Position numbers and translations under genes: made by a program. The notes beneath the pieces were generated by a model that worked only from the letters and a program-made list of their open reading frames with translations, was not told where the DNA came from and did not search any database. Shown here one piece after another: positions 1-7,003 of a stretch of 13,490 nt of DNA (position 1 is the first letter of the stretch; the number at the start of each line of letters is the position of its first letter). The DNA lies in NCBI GenBank assembly GCA_023134755.1, contig JAGLUM010000016.1:1-13490 (forward strand). Direction: 5' to 3'. The DNA is from Fidelibacterota bacterium. Lineage in GTDB: Bacteria; Fidelibacterota; Fidelibacteria; Fidelibacterales; Fidelibacteraceae.

Positions 1-141
1 ATCCCGGGTAATATAACACATCCCATTTGAACCGGTGTAACCGGAAAGATACCGTACATTAGAACCAAAGCGGACCAACATCGCGTTCAAATCTTGCGCC
101 TTTAATTCTTTGCGCAGTTGTGCTAATCGATTTCTATTCAT
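1..141 (-). CDS. Xaa-Pro peptidase-like M24 protein, N-terminal fragment (cut by window edge)
   Basis: The frame is open from an ATG at 141 to the left edge and gives 47 residues beginning MNRNRLAQLRKELKAQDLNA. They include the run NVRYLSGYTGSNG (residues 28-40). This is the typical start of the creatinase/prolidase N-terminal domain of PepP/PepQ-type aminopeptidases, which remove a residue ahead of proline or split Xaa-Pro dipeptides. The metal-binding catalytic domain lies outside the window, so activity cannot be judged. The start codon shares one base with the stop of the upstream TPR gene (TAATG), which suggests translational coupling. It is the last visible gene of the minus-strand dtd operon. 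The family call is fairly secure. PepP versus PepQ cannot be decided. Confidence 0.82.
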   Translation of the reverse strand, partial: MNRNRLAQLRKELKAQDLNAMLVRFGSNVRYLSGYTGSNGMCYITRD

Positions 142-926
142 TATGATTCCTTTTTTGCTTCTTTCAACAAGATACTAACTCGTTCAATTTCCCCTTTAAC
201 GCGTTCGGAAGAAGGGTCCCGCTGCTGAAGTTTAAATAAAATATCCAATGCCTGTTCATACAATCCTTGTCGAATATATAATTGTGCCATGGTCATGGTC
301 TCAATGCCGTAATTATTTTTATTTGTTGTTGTGTTATTATTGATTACAGGTTCCGGCGCCTTACTGCGAGGCGGGTGATAGTCCTTTTCTGGAATAATGG
401 ATAATTCTTTTTTCACCGGGGAGGCTACTTCCTCCTGTGTTTGTTCAGGGTTATCCATATTTTTTATCAGATGCTGAATATATTCATTGTCATCAATACC
501 GGGCAGATTATCCGCGGACAGTTCATCCTGTCCCAGATTTGGAACGGTGAGTTGTGCGTTAGCAGGCGTATTTTTAAATTTCCGCAAGAATTGATGCATT
601 TCCTGTGATCCTGCTTTATAGGTAGTGATGATCATGTACAAGTATTTTAACTCACTCACAGAATAATTGTCTTTATTCAGCTTCAATAGCATTTCGGCTG
701 CGGATACGAAAGAAGGATCGTACCGCAGAGTACGGGTAAAGCTGTCAATAGCATTAAATATATCTTGCTTCCGCTGATAATATAACCCCATGATAAACCA
801 AATAACGCCCTCGTCGGGGTGGATGTTTAGCAGTTTTTTTGCCTCTGCAAACGCAATTTCATCTTCATTATTTTCAAGATGTCTCAAGATATTTCGGCTG
901 TTTTCATAAAAGGATAATTGTTTCAT
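141..926 (-). CDS. TPR-repeat protein of unknown role
   Basis: A 261-residue protein with no signal peptide or membrane helix. One TPR-like repeat lies near residues 39-72 (WFIMGLYYQRKQDIFNAIDS, then LRYDP). A second, well-formed one is near 210-244 (MAQLYIRQGLYEQALDILFK, then RDP). Between them, about residues 120-205 are low-complexity, rich in N, E, P and Q, and probably disordered. This suggests a cytoplasmic scaffold with helical repeats at each end and a flexible linker. The ATG at 926 is preceded by GGAG, which lies inside the last codons of the radC-like gene 4 nt upstream. The stop overlaps the peptidase start. No enzymatic motif is seen. The specific partner and function are unknown. 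Confidence 0.8.
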   Translation of the reverse strand: MKQLSFYENSRNILRHLENNEDEIAFAEAKKLLNIHPDEGVIWFIMGLYYQRKQDIFNAIDSFTRTLRYDPSFVSAAEMLLKLNKDNYSVSELKYLYMIITTYKAGSQEMHQFLRKFKNTPANAQLTVPNLGQDELSADNLPGIDDNEYIQHLIKNMDNPEQTQEEVASPVKKELSIIPEKDYHPPRSKAPEPVINNNTTTNKNNYGIETMTMAQLYIRQGLYEQALDILFKLQQRDPSSERVKGEIERVSILLKEAKKES

Positions 927-930
927 TGTA

Positions 931-1626
931 TTACTCCATGTATCCCTGTTCCCGCAAGCTCACATAACCTGAATGCCCAATGATAATATGGTCCAAGAGA
1001 GGAATATCCAGTATTTCCCCTGCCTGACGGATCGTATGCGTAATATCAATATCCTGCTTGCTTGGCTTCAACTCACCGCTGGGGTGGTTGTGCATCAGAA
1101 TTATCGCTGAGGCTAAATAATCAATTGCGGGCTTAAACACCTCCCGCGGATGAACAATGGATGCGCTTATACTGCCGACAGATATGTTCATATCGCGATA
1201 CGCGTGATGTGCGCGGTTAAGCAATATAACTTTGCAGACTTCTTTATTCAGCAGTCGCAAGCGTTCTCCATATACTTTAGCGATACTTTCCGGGCCTGTT
1301 ATCACCAGGGTATCGTTGAGCTGCAATACCTCGTGAAATCGTGCACCCAGTTGAAAAGCGGCAGACAATGTGGCCGCCTTTGCCGGTCCAATCCCGTGAT
1401 GTTTTGAAAGAGCTCCTGTTGTCATTTTGCCTAATTGCAGCAATCCGTCATGTCCAGACAACAGTTGTTTTGCTATATCCAGCGCAGAACAGCTTGTCGT
1501 TCCCGATCGCAATAAAATAGCGATCAATTCAGCATGACTCAGTATTTCAGCTCCATGCTGTATAAGTTTTTCACGCGGCCGGTCATCAATCGGCCATTCT
1601 TTCATCGTCGTTTTCATCACCCCCAT
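931..1626 (-). CDS. radC: RadC-family JAMM/MPN+ domain protein
   Basis: With the start at 1626 the protein has 231 residues. The N-terminus (MKEWPIDDRPREKLIQHGAE) and the helix-hairpin-helix HHGIGPAKAATL (about residues 76-87) are typical of RadC. The C-terminal domain has a complete JAMM metal site: glutamate 162 in HPREVF, HNH at 179-181 in HNHPSG, then S189 and D192. Family length is usually about 220-230, so this is intact. RadC was named for DNA repair, but its biochemical role is unsettled; JAMM domains are zinc hydrolases in other contexts. An upstream in-frame start at 1674 would overlap the mutase-subunit gene and add 16 atypical residues. The strong AAGGGGGA site at 1638-1631 favours 1626. 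The gene sits between the B12-binding subunit and the TPR gene in one operon. Confidence 0.92.
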   Translation of the reverse strand: MGVMKTTMKEWPIDDRPREKLIQHGAEILSHAELIAILLRSGTTSCSALDIAKQLLSGHDGLLQLGKMTTGALSKHHGIGPAKAATLSAAFQLGARFHEVLQLNDTLVITGPESIAKVYGERLRLLNKEVCKVILLNRAHHAYRDMNISVGSISASIVHPREVFKPAIDYLASAIILMHNHPSGELKPSKQDIDITHTIRQAGEILDIPLLDHIIIGHSGYVSLREQGYME

Positions 1627-1630
1627 GATG

Positions 1631-1638
1631 TCCCCCTT
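1631..1638 (-). promoter_or_regulatory. Shine-Dalgarno site that fixes the radC start
   Basis: On the minus strand AAGGGGGA is followed by CATC and then ATG at 1626. It is a strong anti-16S match at normal spacing, inside the 17-nt gap after the B12-subunit stop. It argues against the longer in-frame start at 1674. Confidence 0.75.
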
Positions 1639-1643
1639 AATTT

Positions 1644-2054
1644 TTAGTCGCTTCGTGGACTGTTCTGAAACCACTTTTCAATATAATCAATGGTTGTTGT
1701 AGTCGGCGTACCCGGTCCAAAGAGCTCGGCGACACCCATTTTTTTTAATTCTTCCATATCGTCTTCCGGAATGACACCACCGCCAATCAGCAAAACATCG
1801 TCCATAGCGTTTTCTTTGAGTAATTCCAACACCTTCGGAAAAATCGTCATGTGCGCACCGGACAAAATGGACAGGGAAATAACATCCGCATCTTCCTGTA
1901 TCGCGGCTGAAACAATCATTTCAGGTGTCTGACGCAGGCCCAGATAAATCACTTCCATTCCGGCATCTCGCAGAGCATTTGCAATCACTTTGGCTCCCCG
2001 GTCATGTCCGTCCAGGCCGGGTTTTGCTAATACAATACGTATCTTTTTTTTCAT
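1644..2054 (-). CDS. Cobalamin-binding small subunit of methylmalonyl-CoA mutase type
   Basis: A 136-residue stand-alone B12-binding domain. It starts [20 protein letters not shown], giving the DxHxxG motif at residues 15-20, where H17 would be the lower cobalt ligand. SLS at 60-62, the GGG loop at 91-93 and GPGT at 113-116 complete the nucleotide-loop pocket. It matches the C-terminal domain of methylmalonyl-CoA mutase, which some bacteria and archaea encode separately from the catalytic barrel. The mutase isomerises methylmalonyl-CoA and succinyl-CoA. No catalytic subunit, epimerase or MeaB-like chaperone lies in the window, so the partner must be elsewhere. A related acyl-CoA mutase remains possible. 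The start at 2054 is chosen because GAGG lies 6 nt upstream; the longer frame from 2096 would overlap dtd. Confidence 0.9.
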   Translation of the reverse strand: MKKKIRIVLAKPGLDGHDRGAKVIANALRDAGMEVIYLGLRQTPEMIVSAAIQEDADVISLSILSGAHMTIFPKVLELLKENAMDDVLLIGGGVIPEDDMEELKKMGVAELFGPGTPTTTTIDYIEKWFQNSPRSD

Positions 2055-2067
2055 ATTTATCCTCAAA

Positions 2068-2517
2068 TCATTCATTTTTTTGACTATCAAGTACAAAAGT
2101 CACAGGACCTTCATTTATTAGCGATACATCCATCATCGCGCCGAATTCACCGGTTTCAACCGGGATCCCAAGACCCTGCAGTTGGCTGTAAAAATATCTA
2201 TAAAGCCGTTCTCCTTCATCGGGCGCTGCCGCATTAGTAAAACCGGGACGGCGTCCTTTGCGCCAGTCGCCGCAGAGAGTAAATTGCGAAACCACTAAAG
2301 CCGATCCGGAAACATCTTTCAATGATACATTCATTTTGCCATCTTTGTCGGAAAAAATACGGAGCCCGGCAATTTTATCTGCAAGAAAATCGGCATCCGC
2401 GTTGGTATCCCCGACAGCCACACCAAGTAAAACACACAGTCCTGCACCGATCTTTCCTGCTGTTCTGCCGGACACTGTTACTTCCGCTTGTCGTACTCGT
2501 TGAATAACGGCTATCAT
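2068..2517 (-). CDS. dtd: D-aminoacyl-tRNA deacylase
   Basis: A 149-residue protein of standard DTD length. It begins [15 protein letters not shown], carries the SQFTLCGD active-site segment at residues 77-84, and ends with [12 protein letters not shown] followed by NEGPVT (135-140). The SQxT and NxGPVT motifs meet across the dimer to form the active site. DTD hydrolyses D-amino acids, and mischarged glycine, from tRNA in the cytoplasm and so keeps protein synthesis homochiral. It is the first gene of the left operon. A 90-nt gap separates it from the DUF89 gene upstream, and the B12-subunit gene starts 13 nt after its stop. AGGA lies a few bases before the ATG. No anomaly is seen. Confidence 0.96.
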   Translation of the reverse strand: MIAVIQRVRQAEVTVSGRTAGKIGAGLCVLLGVAVGDTNADADFLADKIAGLRIFSDKDGKMNVSLKDVSGSALVVSQFTLCGDWRKGRRPGFTNAAAPDEGERLYRYFYSQLQGLGIPVETGEFGAMMDVSLINEGPVTFVLDSQKNE

Positions 2518-2607
2518 GATCCTGTTTCCATCCTAGTAAAATAATTTAGGTTAAAAATGTTGCAACTTCAATCTTTTGCGAAGAAAAATAGATTTAATCA
2601 CACCTTA

Positions 2608-3453
2608 TTATTTTAAGGAGTATTTTAAAACAATATCATCTTCGTTTACCCCCAGATCGCGGGCAATGATCGGACATTTTGCCTTGAGCAGAAAGAATAC
2701 CGGCCTATCTGTTTCTGACAAGCCCTCATAATTCCCTTGTCCTTTGCTAATGATCATGTCAGCCGCGTAAAAGCGTTTTAAGAACGCATCATTGCAAAGA
2801 TGTAAAATAGTTGCCGGCGCGGGTGTCCCGGAAGATATTATCTCTGCAACCTTATCCAAACCGGAGGCTATAGCATCCTCTTCGGTAACATCATTAATAA
2901 TAGGAATACCCCGTACAACATAGATAACGGGTTTCCTGAGGTTCTCAATAAGTATTTTATCAAATACCGATTCTCCGGCATTATCACCAAGATACACCAC
3001 TGATCGTGCGGTCTCCAGCTTTTGTTCAAAAGCTTCAAGATCACAGATCGCAAAATCCTGTTGAAGAATAGTTTTTACATCATCAACTAAATTAAAGGCC
3101 TTATCCATTCCAAGATCGATCACGTTGCCGGCAATGGCAATTCGGATAGCAGTAAATAGCGGATTATCGGAGCGGCGCACTAAATCACTCAGTTCAGGAT
3201 AAAGGCTCAATGCTTCAGCAATATTTTCCTGCTTGGTTGTTTTATACGGATCATCTATACCGGTTATTTTCCGGATCTCATCATAAATTATAACACCCAT
3301 TTCCGGGGGAGTATGATCCATTGGTATATCTTTGATTTTGCTTCCGATGCGATCAAGCAACAATTTAATGTCCGCTTCATTATCTGTTGCTATTCGGCCA
3401 ACCCGCAGGGCCTGATTTACAAAACAGGGAATACAATCTAAAAATGTTTTCAT
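2608..3453 (-). CDS. DUF89 (ARMT1-like) damage-control metal phosphatase
   Basis: A 281-residue cytoplasmic protein. The N-terminal CIPC pair (C7, C10) is typical of the prokaryotic branch of this family. The catalytic core is visible as LGDNAGE (155-161), RGIPIINDVTEEDA (181-194) and SKGQGNYEGL (236-245). Known members are metal-dependent phosphatases that remove phosphate from damaged or surplus phosphometabolites such as sugar phosphates or phosphopantetheine derivatives. The substrate here is unknown. The start ATG overlaps the stop of the MBL gene (ATGA), with AGAGGA just before it, so the two should be made together. It is the last gene of the methyltransferase-MBL-DUF89 cassette. The family is secure and the substrate is not. 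Confidence 0.9.
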   Translation of the reverse strand: MKTFLDCIPCFVNQALRVGRIATDNEADIKLLLDRIGSKIKDIPMDHTPPEMGVIIYDEIRKITGIDDPYKTTKQENIAEALSLYPELSDLVRRSDNPLFTAIRIAIAGNVIDLGMDKAFNLVDDVKTILQQDFAICDLEAFEQKLETARSVVYLGDNAGESVFDKILIENLRKPVIYVVRGIPIINDVTEEDAIASGLDKVAEIISSGTPAPATILHLCNDAFLKRFYAADMIISKGQGNYEGLSETDRPVFFLLKAKCPIIARDLGVNEDDIVLKYSLK

Positions 3454-4133
3454 TTTTCCTCTTTAAAATAGGGAAGTTTAATCCGCTTTCCGGCACCGCC
3501 CTGAATATATTTCTCAGGATATCTCTTTGCAATTTCAGAAATATAAGAACTGCAGTGGGTCGGACAAATATAATCTATATCACACAAAATATCAAAATCA
3601 TCAAAATCGTGGAGTCCGCCGATGATCGCATGAATATGTCCCTGCTGTTTTGCGACATGGATAATATTTTTTAATCCCGGGTGCGAACATCCAACCACCA
3701 AAACAATGCCGGCTGATGTTTTTATCATGAGCGACTGTTCTATTCCCAACAACTCTCCGGTAGAAAACACACCGTCTAACAACGTAAGAGGTGTTGTTAC
3801 TTCAATAACGCGTTTTGCGCGTTTAACGCCCCGCAGAGAACTGGGGATAATCACATCTACATCATAATTTACACGTAAGAATGCAGCCAGTCCGCCAATA
3901 TGATCAAAATGGTTATGCGATATAAATACTGTGTCAATATTCATTGGGTCGATATTCATCATACGCATATTTTCCAGCAAGATATGCCCGTCGGAACCTG
4001 TATCAAAAAGAATATTTTGTTCGCCAACCCGGATATGCGCGGAAAATCCCCAATCCGGTGTCAGGCCGCTTTGATATACGGTGTTGTCATAAATGAGGGC
4101 GATGTTTATCTCTGTTCTTTTATCTTGTGTCAT
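3450..4133 (-). CDS. MBL-fold metallohydrolase, dihydropterin-phosphate-synthase-like subgroup
   Basis: With the start at 4133 the protein has 227 residues. It has the metallo-beta-lactamase zinc motif HNHFDH (73-78), GCSHPG (148-153), GGLHDF (172-177) and THCS (192-195). The N-terminal YDNTVYQSGLTPDWGFSAHI and the GCSHPG/THC pattern fit the subgroup annotated as 7,8-dihydropterin-6-methyl-(ribofuranosyl)aminobenzene 5'-phosphate synthase (MJ0301-like), a pterin-related enzyme. Actual substrates in bacteria are mostly unknown. The chosen ATG overlaps the preceding stop as ATGA, like the next junction. An ATG at 4148 or the full frame from 4160 would also be open, but no better ribosome site supports them. 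Neighbours are a membrane methyltransferase and a DUF89 phosphatase. Zinc hydrolase is secure; the pterin link is inference from subgroup. Confidence 0.86.
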   Translation of the reverse strand: MTQDKRTEINIALIYDNTVYQSGLTPDWGFSAHIRVGEQNILFDTGSDGHILLENMRMMNIDPMNIDTVFISHNHFDHIGGLAAFLRVNYDVDVIIPSSLRGVKRAKRVIEVTTPLTLLDGVFSTGELLGIEQSLMIKTSAGIVLVVGCSHPGLKNIIHVAKQQGHIHAIIGGLHDFDDFDILCDIDYICPTHCSSYISEIAKRYPEKYIQGGAGKRIKLPYFKEEK

Positions 4134-4651
4134 TTTTTTCGCCGCCATCCCGGGATCCACATGGATGTTTCGTTCATATAATTTTGGTAGTCATTGCCAA
4201 AACGCTGCAACAGCAGTTTTTCTTCGTAACGGGAAATTGAGTATAAAAATATAATGATAAGTATCAGAACAAATATCGCGGCCAGTGAAATACTGATACA
4301 GATCAGTCCAAGATATAAAAGGATCTCACTGACATACATGGGGTGTCGAATGATGCCATACACACCTTTGCGAATAACAGATGGTGTTTCCCGCCGCTCT
4401 CCAAAGACAATGTTTATACTTTTAATGGCTAAATATCCCGAACAAATCAAAAGTACAATGCCAAGCGGTGCGTGAATATATAAGGGGATCACATCATTAA
4501 ACATGATAGTTTTCTGCAGAAACAAACTATCACCGCACCAGACAATGATAAATAAAAAGAGAGATATCAATTGTCCGGCATCACCAAATTTATGTTCTCC
4601 GGTAAGATCCGGACGTGTCTTTGGGTTATGATGTTCTTTTTTTCTACTCAT
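4130..4651 (-). CDS. Isoprenylcysteine-carboxylmethyltransferase-like membrane methyltransferase
   Basis: A 173-residue integral membrane protein with hydrophobic segments near residues 27-43, 55-75 and 105-137. The SAM-binding C-terminal signature of the ICMT/PEMT superfamily is clear: GVYGIIRHPMY (96-106), then RYEEKLLLQRFG with NDYQNY (141-158) and a final WIPGWRRKK. Bacterial members methylate unidentified, often lipid-like, acceptors; true prenylcysteine substrates are not expected here. The ATG at 4651 has a strong AAGGAGAGGA site. It starts a cassette in which the next two genes overlap by 4 nt each, so the products are probably made in linked amounts. A 118-nt AT-rich gap separates it from the ZIP gene upstream. 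Confidence 0.87.
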   Translation of the reverse strand: MSRKKEHHNPKTRPDLTGEHKFGDAGQLISLFLFIIVWCGDSLFLQKTIMFNDVIPLYIHAPLGIVLLICSGYLAIKSINIVFGERRETPSVIRKGVYGIIRHPMYVSEILLYLGLICISISLAAIFVLILIIIFLYSISRYEEKLLLQRFGNDYQNYMNETSMWIPGWRRKK

Positions 4652-4769
4652 ATTTCCTCTCCTTTTTTAAATGGGTTTTATGCGTAAATAATACTTCATT
4701 TTATTTAAAAAATAACTCTTAATGACATATGAGAACAAGTGAATGAAAATCCAAAAATTAATAACATGG

Positions 4770-5582
4770 CTATCCTAATGCGATATCGAGAAGCATCATC
4801 GTGGCAAATCCCAGCATTGCGCCAATGGTGGACCAATCTGTTTCATTTCCGTGTTGTGATTCAGGAATCAATTCCTCCACGACAACAAAGATCATAGCAC
4901 CCGCAGCAAATGATAAGGCATAGGGAAGCAGTGCGGTAATTTTTAATACCAACAATGCTCCAAATACACCTGCTATCGGTTCCACAATACCGGAAAACTG
5001 TCCATAATTAAAGGCTTTCAATCGTGAAAGACCTTCCCGGCGCAAGGGGATAGAAATTGCGGCTCCTTCCGGAAAATTCTGTAATCCAATACCGAATGCA
5101 AGTGCGATAGCACCTGTTAGTGCGCCTATATTGGGGTTAAGATACAATGCGCCAAAGGCAACTCCGACAGCCAAGCCTTCCGGAATATTGTGTAAAGTAA
5201 TGGATGAAACAAGCAGCACGCTCCGCTGCCAGGATGTTTTAATTCCTTCCGCCTTTTCTGTGGGCAATCCCAAATGCAGATGCGGCAAAATATTATCGAT
5301 CAATAACAAAAATGCACCTCCCAGTAGAAAACCAATCACAGCTGGTACCCAGGGAATTTGCCCGGCTTCTTCAGCCATCTTGATCGCTGGGTTCAGTAAA
5401 GACCAAAAACTGGCGGCGATCATCACGCCGGCCGCAAAACCAAGCATAGCATTAAGTACTTTTTTATTAATAGATTTAAAAAAGAACACCATGGCTGCGC
5501 CCAGAGAGGTCATTGCCCATGTAAACAGCGTTGCGAGCAAAGCTAATATGATAGGATCATATTCAAGAAGTCTTTCTAACAT
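4770..5582 (-). CDS. ZIP-family divalent metal transporter
   Basis: A 270-residue protein with about eight hydrophobic segments, normal for ZIP/ZupT. Metal-site motifs are present in the two central helices: HNIPEG (131-136) and QNFPEG (168-173), with E201-P202 and EELIPE (236-241) in later helices. A PHLH segment (100-103) in the loop before helix 4 fits the usual histidine-containing variable region. It should bring zinc, manganese or iron into the cytoplasm; the sequence does not settle which. The ATG at 5582 has AGAGGA upstream. It appears monocistronic, with 113 nt before and 118 nt after. An 18-bp palindrome 40-57 nt upstream of the start is a candidate metalloregulator operator. No hairpin terminator is evident after it. 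Confidence 0.93.
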   Translation of the reverse strand: MLERLLEYDPIILALLATLFTWAMTSLGAAMVFFFKSINKKVLNAMLGFAAGVMIAASFWSLLNPAIKMAEEAGQIPWVPAVIGFLLGGAFLLLIDNILPHLHLGLPTEKAEGIKTSWQRSVLLVSSITLHNIPEGLAVGVAFGALYLNPNIGALTGAIALAFGIGLQNFPEGAAISIPLRREGLSRLKAFNYGQFSGIVEPIAGVFGALLVLKITALLPYALSFAAGAMIFVVVEELIPESQHGNETDWSTIGAMLGFATMMLLDIALG

Positions 5583-5621
5583 TATATGTTTCCTCTTTTT
5601 GGTCTTGCTTATATTGCTTTC

Positions 5622-5639
5622 AGTTAATATACATTAACT
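5622..5639. promoter_or_regulatory. 18-bp palindrome upstream of the ZIP gene, candidate metalloregulator operator
   Basis: AGTTAATATACATTAACT reads the same on both strands except for one central pair (positions 8 and 11 of the site). It has the layout TTAA-N6-TTAA. On the minus strand it contains TATATT, which could serve as the -10 box of the ZIP promoter. A bound repressor would then block transcription. This layout resembles operators I recall for MntR/SloR-type (DtxR-family) metal regulators. The site is seen directly; its function is inference from position. Confidence 0.5.
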
Positions 5640-5695
5640 ATTTAAAATAATAAACTTCTTTGTGGACAGAGAGATACCCGTTCTCTTGTGGTATG

Positions 5696-6688
5696 CTAAG
5701 TATTTGAACAGATAATATCCATCACGCGGCTGGTTCTGGCAGCGGTTTTGCCGGTACTTGGACACATATCTACTCTCCGGAGTTGTCCAACAATACTGCG
5801 GATAAGCAGTTCCTGAATATGGACCGGGAGTTCAAATTGTTCCTGAGATGTTCCCTGTATTTCTGATGTAATATCAATATGGGCATGCGCGAAAGTAGAA
5901 AAGCGCAGGCTGCCTTTTTCACCCAAAATATAAATGTCGTCTTTTTCTTCTGATGCCGGACTCACAAAGCACCAACTGCCGCTACCCACTACGCCGCTTT
6001 TAAACTGAAATGCTGCACTTAATGTATCGGCGGGTGTATAAAGACCGGTGCGGTTTTCTGTAATACCATGTACAGAGACAATATTTCCAAATAAAAAATC
6101 CAACAAATCAAGCTGATGGGATGCCAGGTCATGAAAATGCCCACCACCGGAAATCTGTGGCTGTATTCGCCAGTTTTGTTCGGGATGAACAATATCTTCG
6201 CGGCGCGGTGTTTGGTAAAATGCGATATGCACGGAACAGATTTTTCCAATTGCTCCCTCTTCCAGCAGTTGCTTTACGCGCAGGAAATGCGGCAGAGCCC
6301 GGCGGTAATAAGCGACAAAAAGCGGAACATCAGCTTTCTTACACGCCTTGATCATTGTCTTGCATTCCTTATAATTTCGTGCCATGGGTTTTTCAACATA
6401 CACTGCCTTGCCGGCATGGGCTGCTTGAATTGTGTATGTCGCATGAGAATCAGGGGGTGTGGCAATATATACCGCGTTAATTTCAGGGTCATGCAGTATG
6501 TCCTTACTGTCGATGGTCCAATTTGGGATATGATGTCGATCGGCAAATGCTTTACAGGCTGAAGTATTGCGTCGCATCACGATTTTAACCCGAGAATGCG
6601 GAATAATATCCATGGCAGGCATGCTCTTTTTTTCGCATACTTTGCCCCCGCCAATTACGCCCCAGACAATATTCTGAACGGTTTTCAT
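5696..6688 (-). CDS. Gfo/Idh/MocA-family NAD(P)-dependent oxidoreductase
   Basis: A 330-residue cytoplasmic enzyme of normal family length. The Rossmann loop is WGVIGGGKV (9-17). EKPMA (99-103) supplies the conserved lysine, and GGGHFHDLASHQLD (181-194) carries the usual substrate-domain aspartate and histidine. The segments YIATPPDSHA and FVAYYRRALP place it in a subgroup of uncharacterised sugar or polyol dehydrogenases. Substrate is not predictable from sequence, and no sugar-transport or glycan genes are adjacent. The ATG at 6688 lies 9 nt after the stop of the small membrane protein. No clear Shine-Dalgarno is seen, so it may rely on coupling. It is the last gene of the kinase-led operon. 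Confidence 0.92.
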   Translation of the reverse strand: MKTVQNIVWGVIGGGKVCEKKSMPAMDIIPHSRVKIVMRRNTSACKAFADRHHIPNWTIDSKDILHDPEINAVYIATPPDSHATYTIQAAHAGKAVYVEKPMARNYKECKTMIKACKKADVPLFVAYYRRALPHFLRVKQLLEEGAIGKICSVHIAFYQTPRREDIVHPEQNWRIQPQISGGGHFHDLASHQLDLLDFLFGNIVSVHGITENRTGLYTPADTLSAAFQFKSGVVGSGSWCFVSPASEEKDDIYILGEKGSLRFSTFAHAHIDITSEIQGTSQEQFELPVHIQELLIRSIVGQLRRVDMCPSTGKTAARTSRVMDIICSNT

Positions 6689-6697
6689 ATAATGTGA

Positions 6698-6985
6698 TCA
6701 GTTTTCTTTTTCATCTTCCAGTTCGACAATAACACCGCCCCATCGTGCTGCTACTTTGTTATATATCCAAAAGAAAATCCGCGCAAAAATATAAACAACA
6801 ACTAAATAAACTACCGGTATAATGATATATACCCCCCAGAATTCCCAATTATTCTGGCCAGTGATCAGACCGACGATCAACGCAACAAGTCCAACAATAG
6901 AAATTATTAAGGAAAAAAAGGCTGTTGTGATGGCAAAAATTTTTGCCGATTGTTTTGTGTCGACAGATATTATTTCTTTCTTCAT
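6698..6985 (-). CDS. Small two-helix membrane protein of unknown function
   Basis: 95 residues with a short charged N-terminus, hydrophobic segments near 13-42 and 49-73, and a tail reading NKVAARWGGVIVELEDEKEN. The 'A-x-W-G-G-x-x-V-E-L-E' ending recalls a widespread group of small uncharacterised membrane proteins found in bacteria and archaea; this is recognition by pattern only. A good ribosome site (AAAGGATAAGGC) precedes the ATG. It lies 18 nt after the histidine-kinase stop and 9 nt before the oxidoreductase, so it is almost surely co-transcribed. It could be an accessory to the kinase, but nothing in the sequence shows contact. Function unknown; reality of the gene is well supported by spacing and composition. 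Confidence 0.8.
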   Translation of the reverse strand: MKKEIISVDTKQSAKIFAITTAFFSLIISIVGLVALIVGLITGQNNWEFWGVYIIIPVVYLVVVYIFARIFFWIYNKVAARWGGVIVELEDEKEN

Positions 6986-7003
6986 GCCTTATCCTTTCTT
7001 TAT

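Noticed and set aside
1644..1674. Longer radC frame starting at 1674 and overlapping the B12-subunit gene
   Set aside because: It adds 16 residues not typical of RadC, while a strong AAGGGGGA site precedes the ATG at 1626.
2055..2096. Longer B12-subunit frame starting at 2096 inside dtd
   Set aside because: The extra 14 residues are non-conserved, and GAGG at normal spacing supports the ATG at 2054, which starts the typical [12 protein letters not shown] strand.
4146..4155. ATCCCGGGAT palindrome at the methyltransferase/MBL junction
   Set aside because: It encodes the Ile-Pro-Gly of the methyltransferase C-terminus; a 10-bp palindrome in coding DNA is easily chance.
4680..4735. AT-rich TTATTT/AAATAA inverted piece between the ZIP and methyltransferase genes
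   Set aside because: Arms are only A and T and short, as expected by chance in this composition; no clear promoter or terminator could be supported in the 118-nt gap.
5131..5637. 168-residue open frame on the plus strand across the ZIP gene
   Set aside because: It is antisense to a clear transporter, has no recognisable domain and no operon context; it is a codon-usage shadow.
6116..6562. 148-residue open frame on the plus strand across the oxidoreductase gene
   Set aside because: Antisense to a well-supported gene with all Gfo/Idh motifs; composition is cysteine-rich and unlike a real protein.
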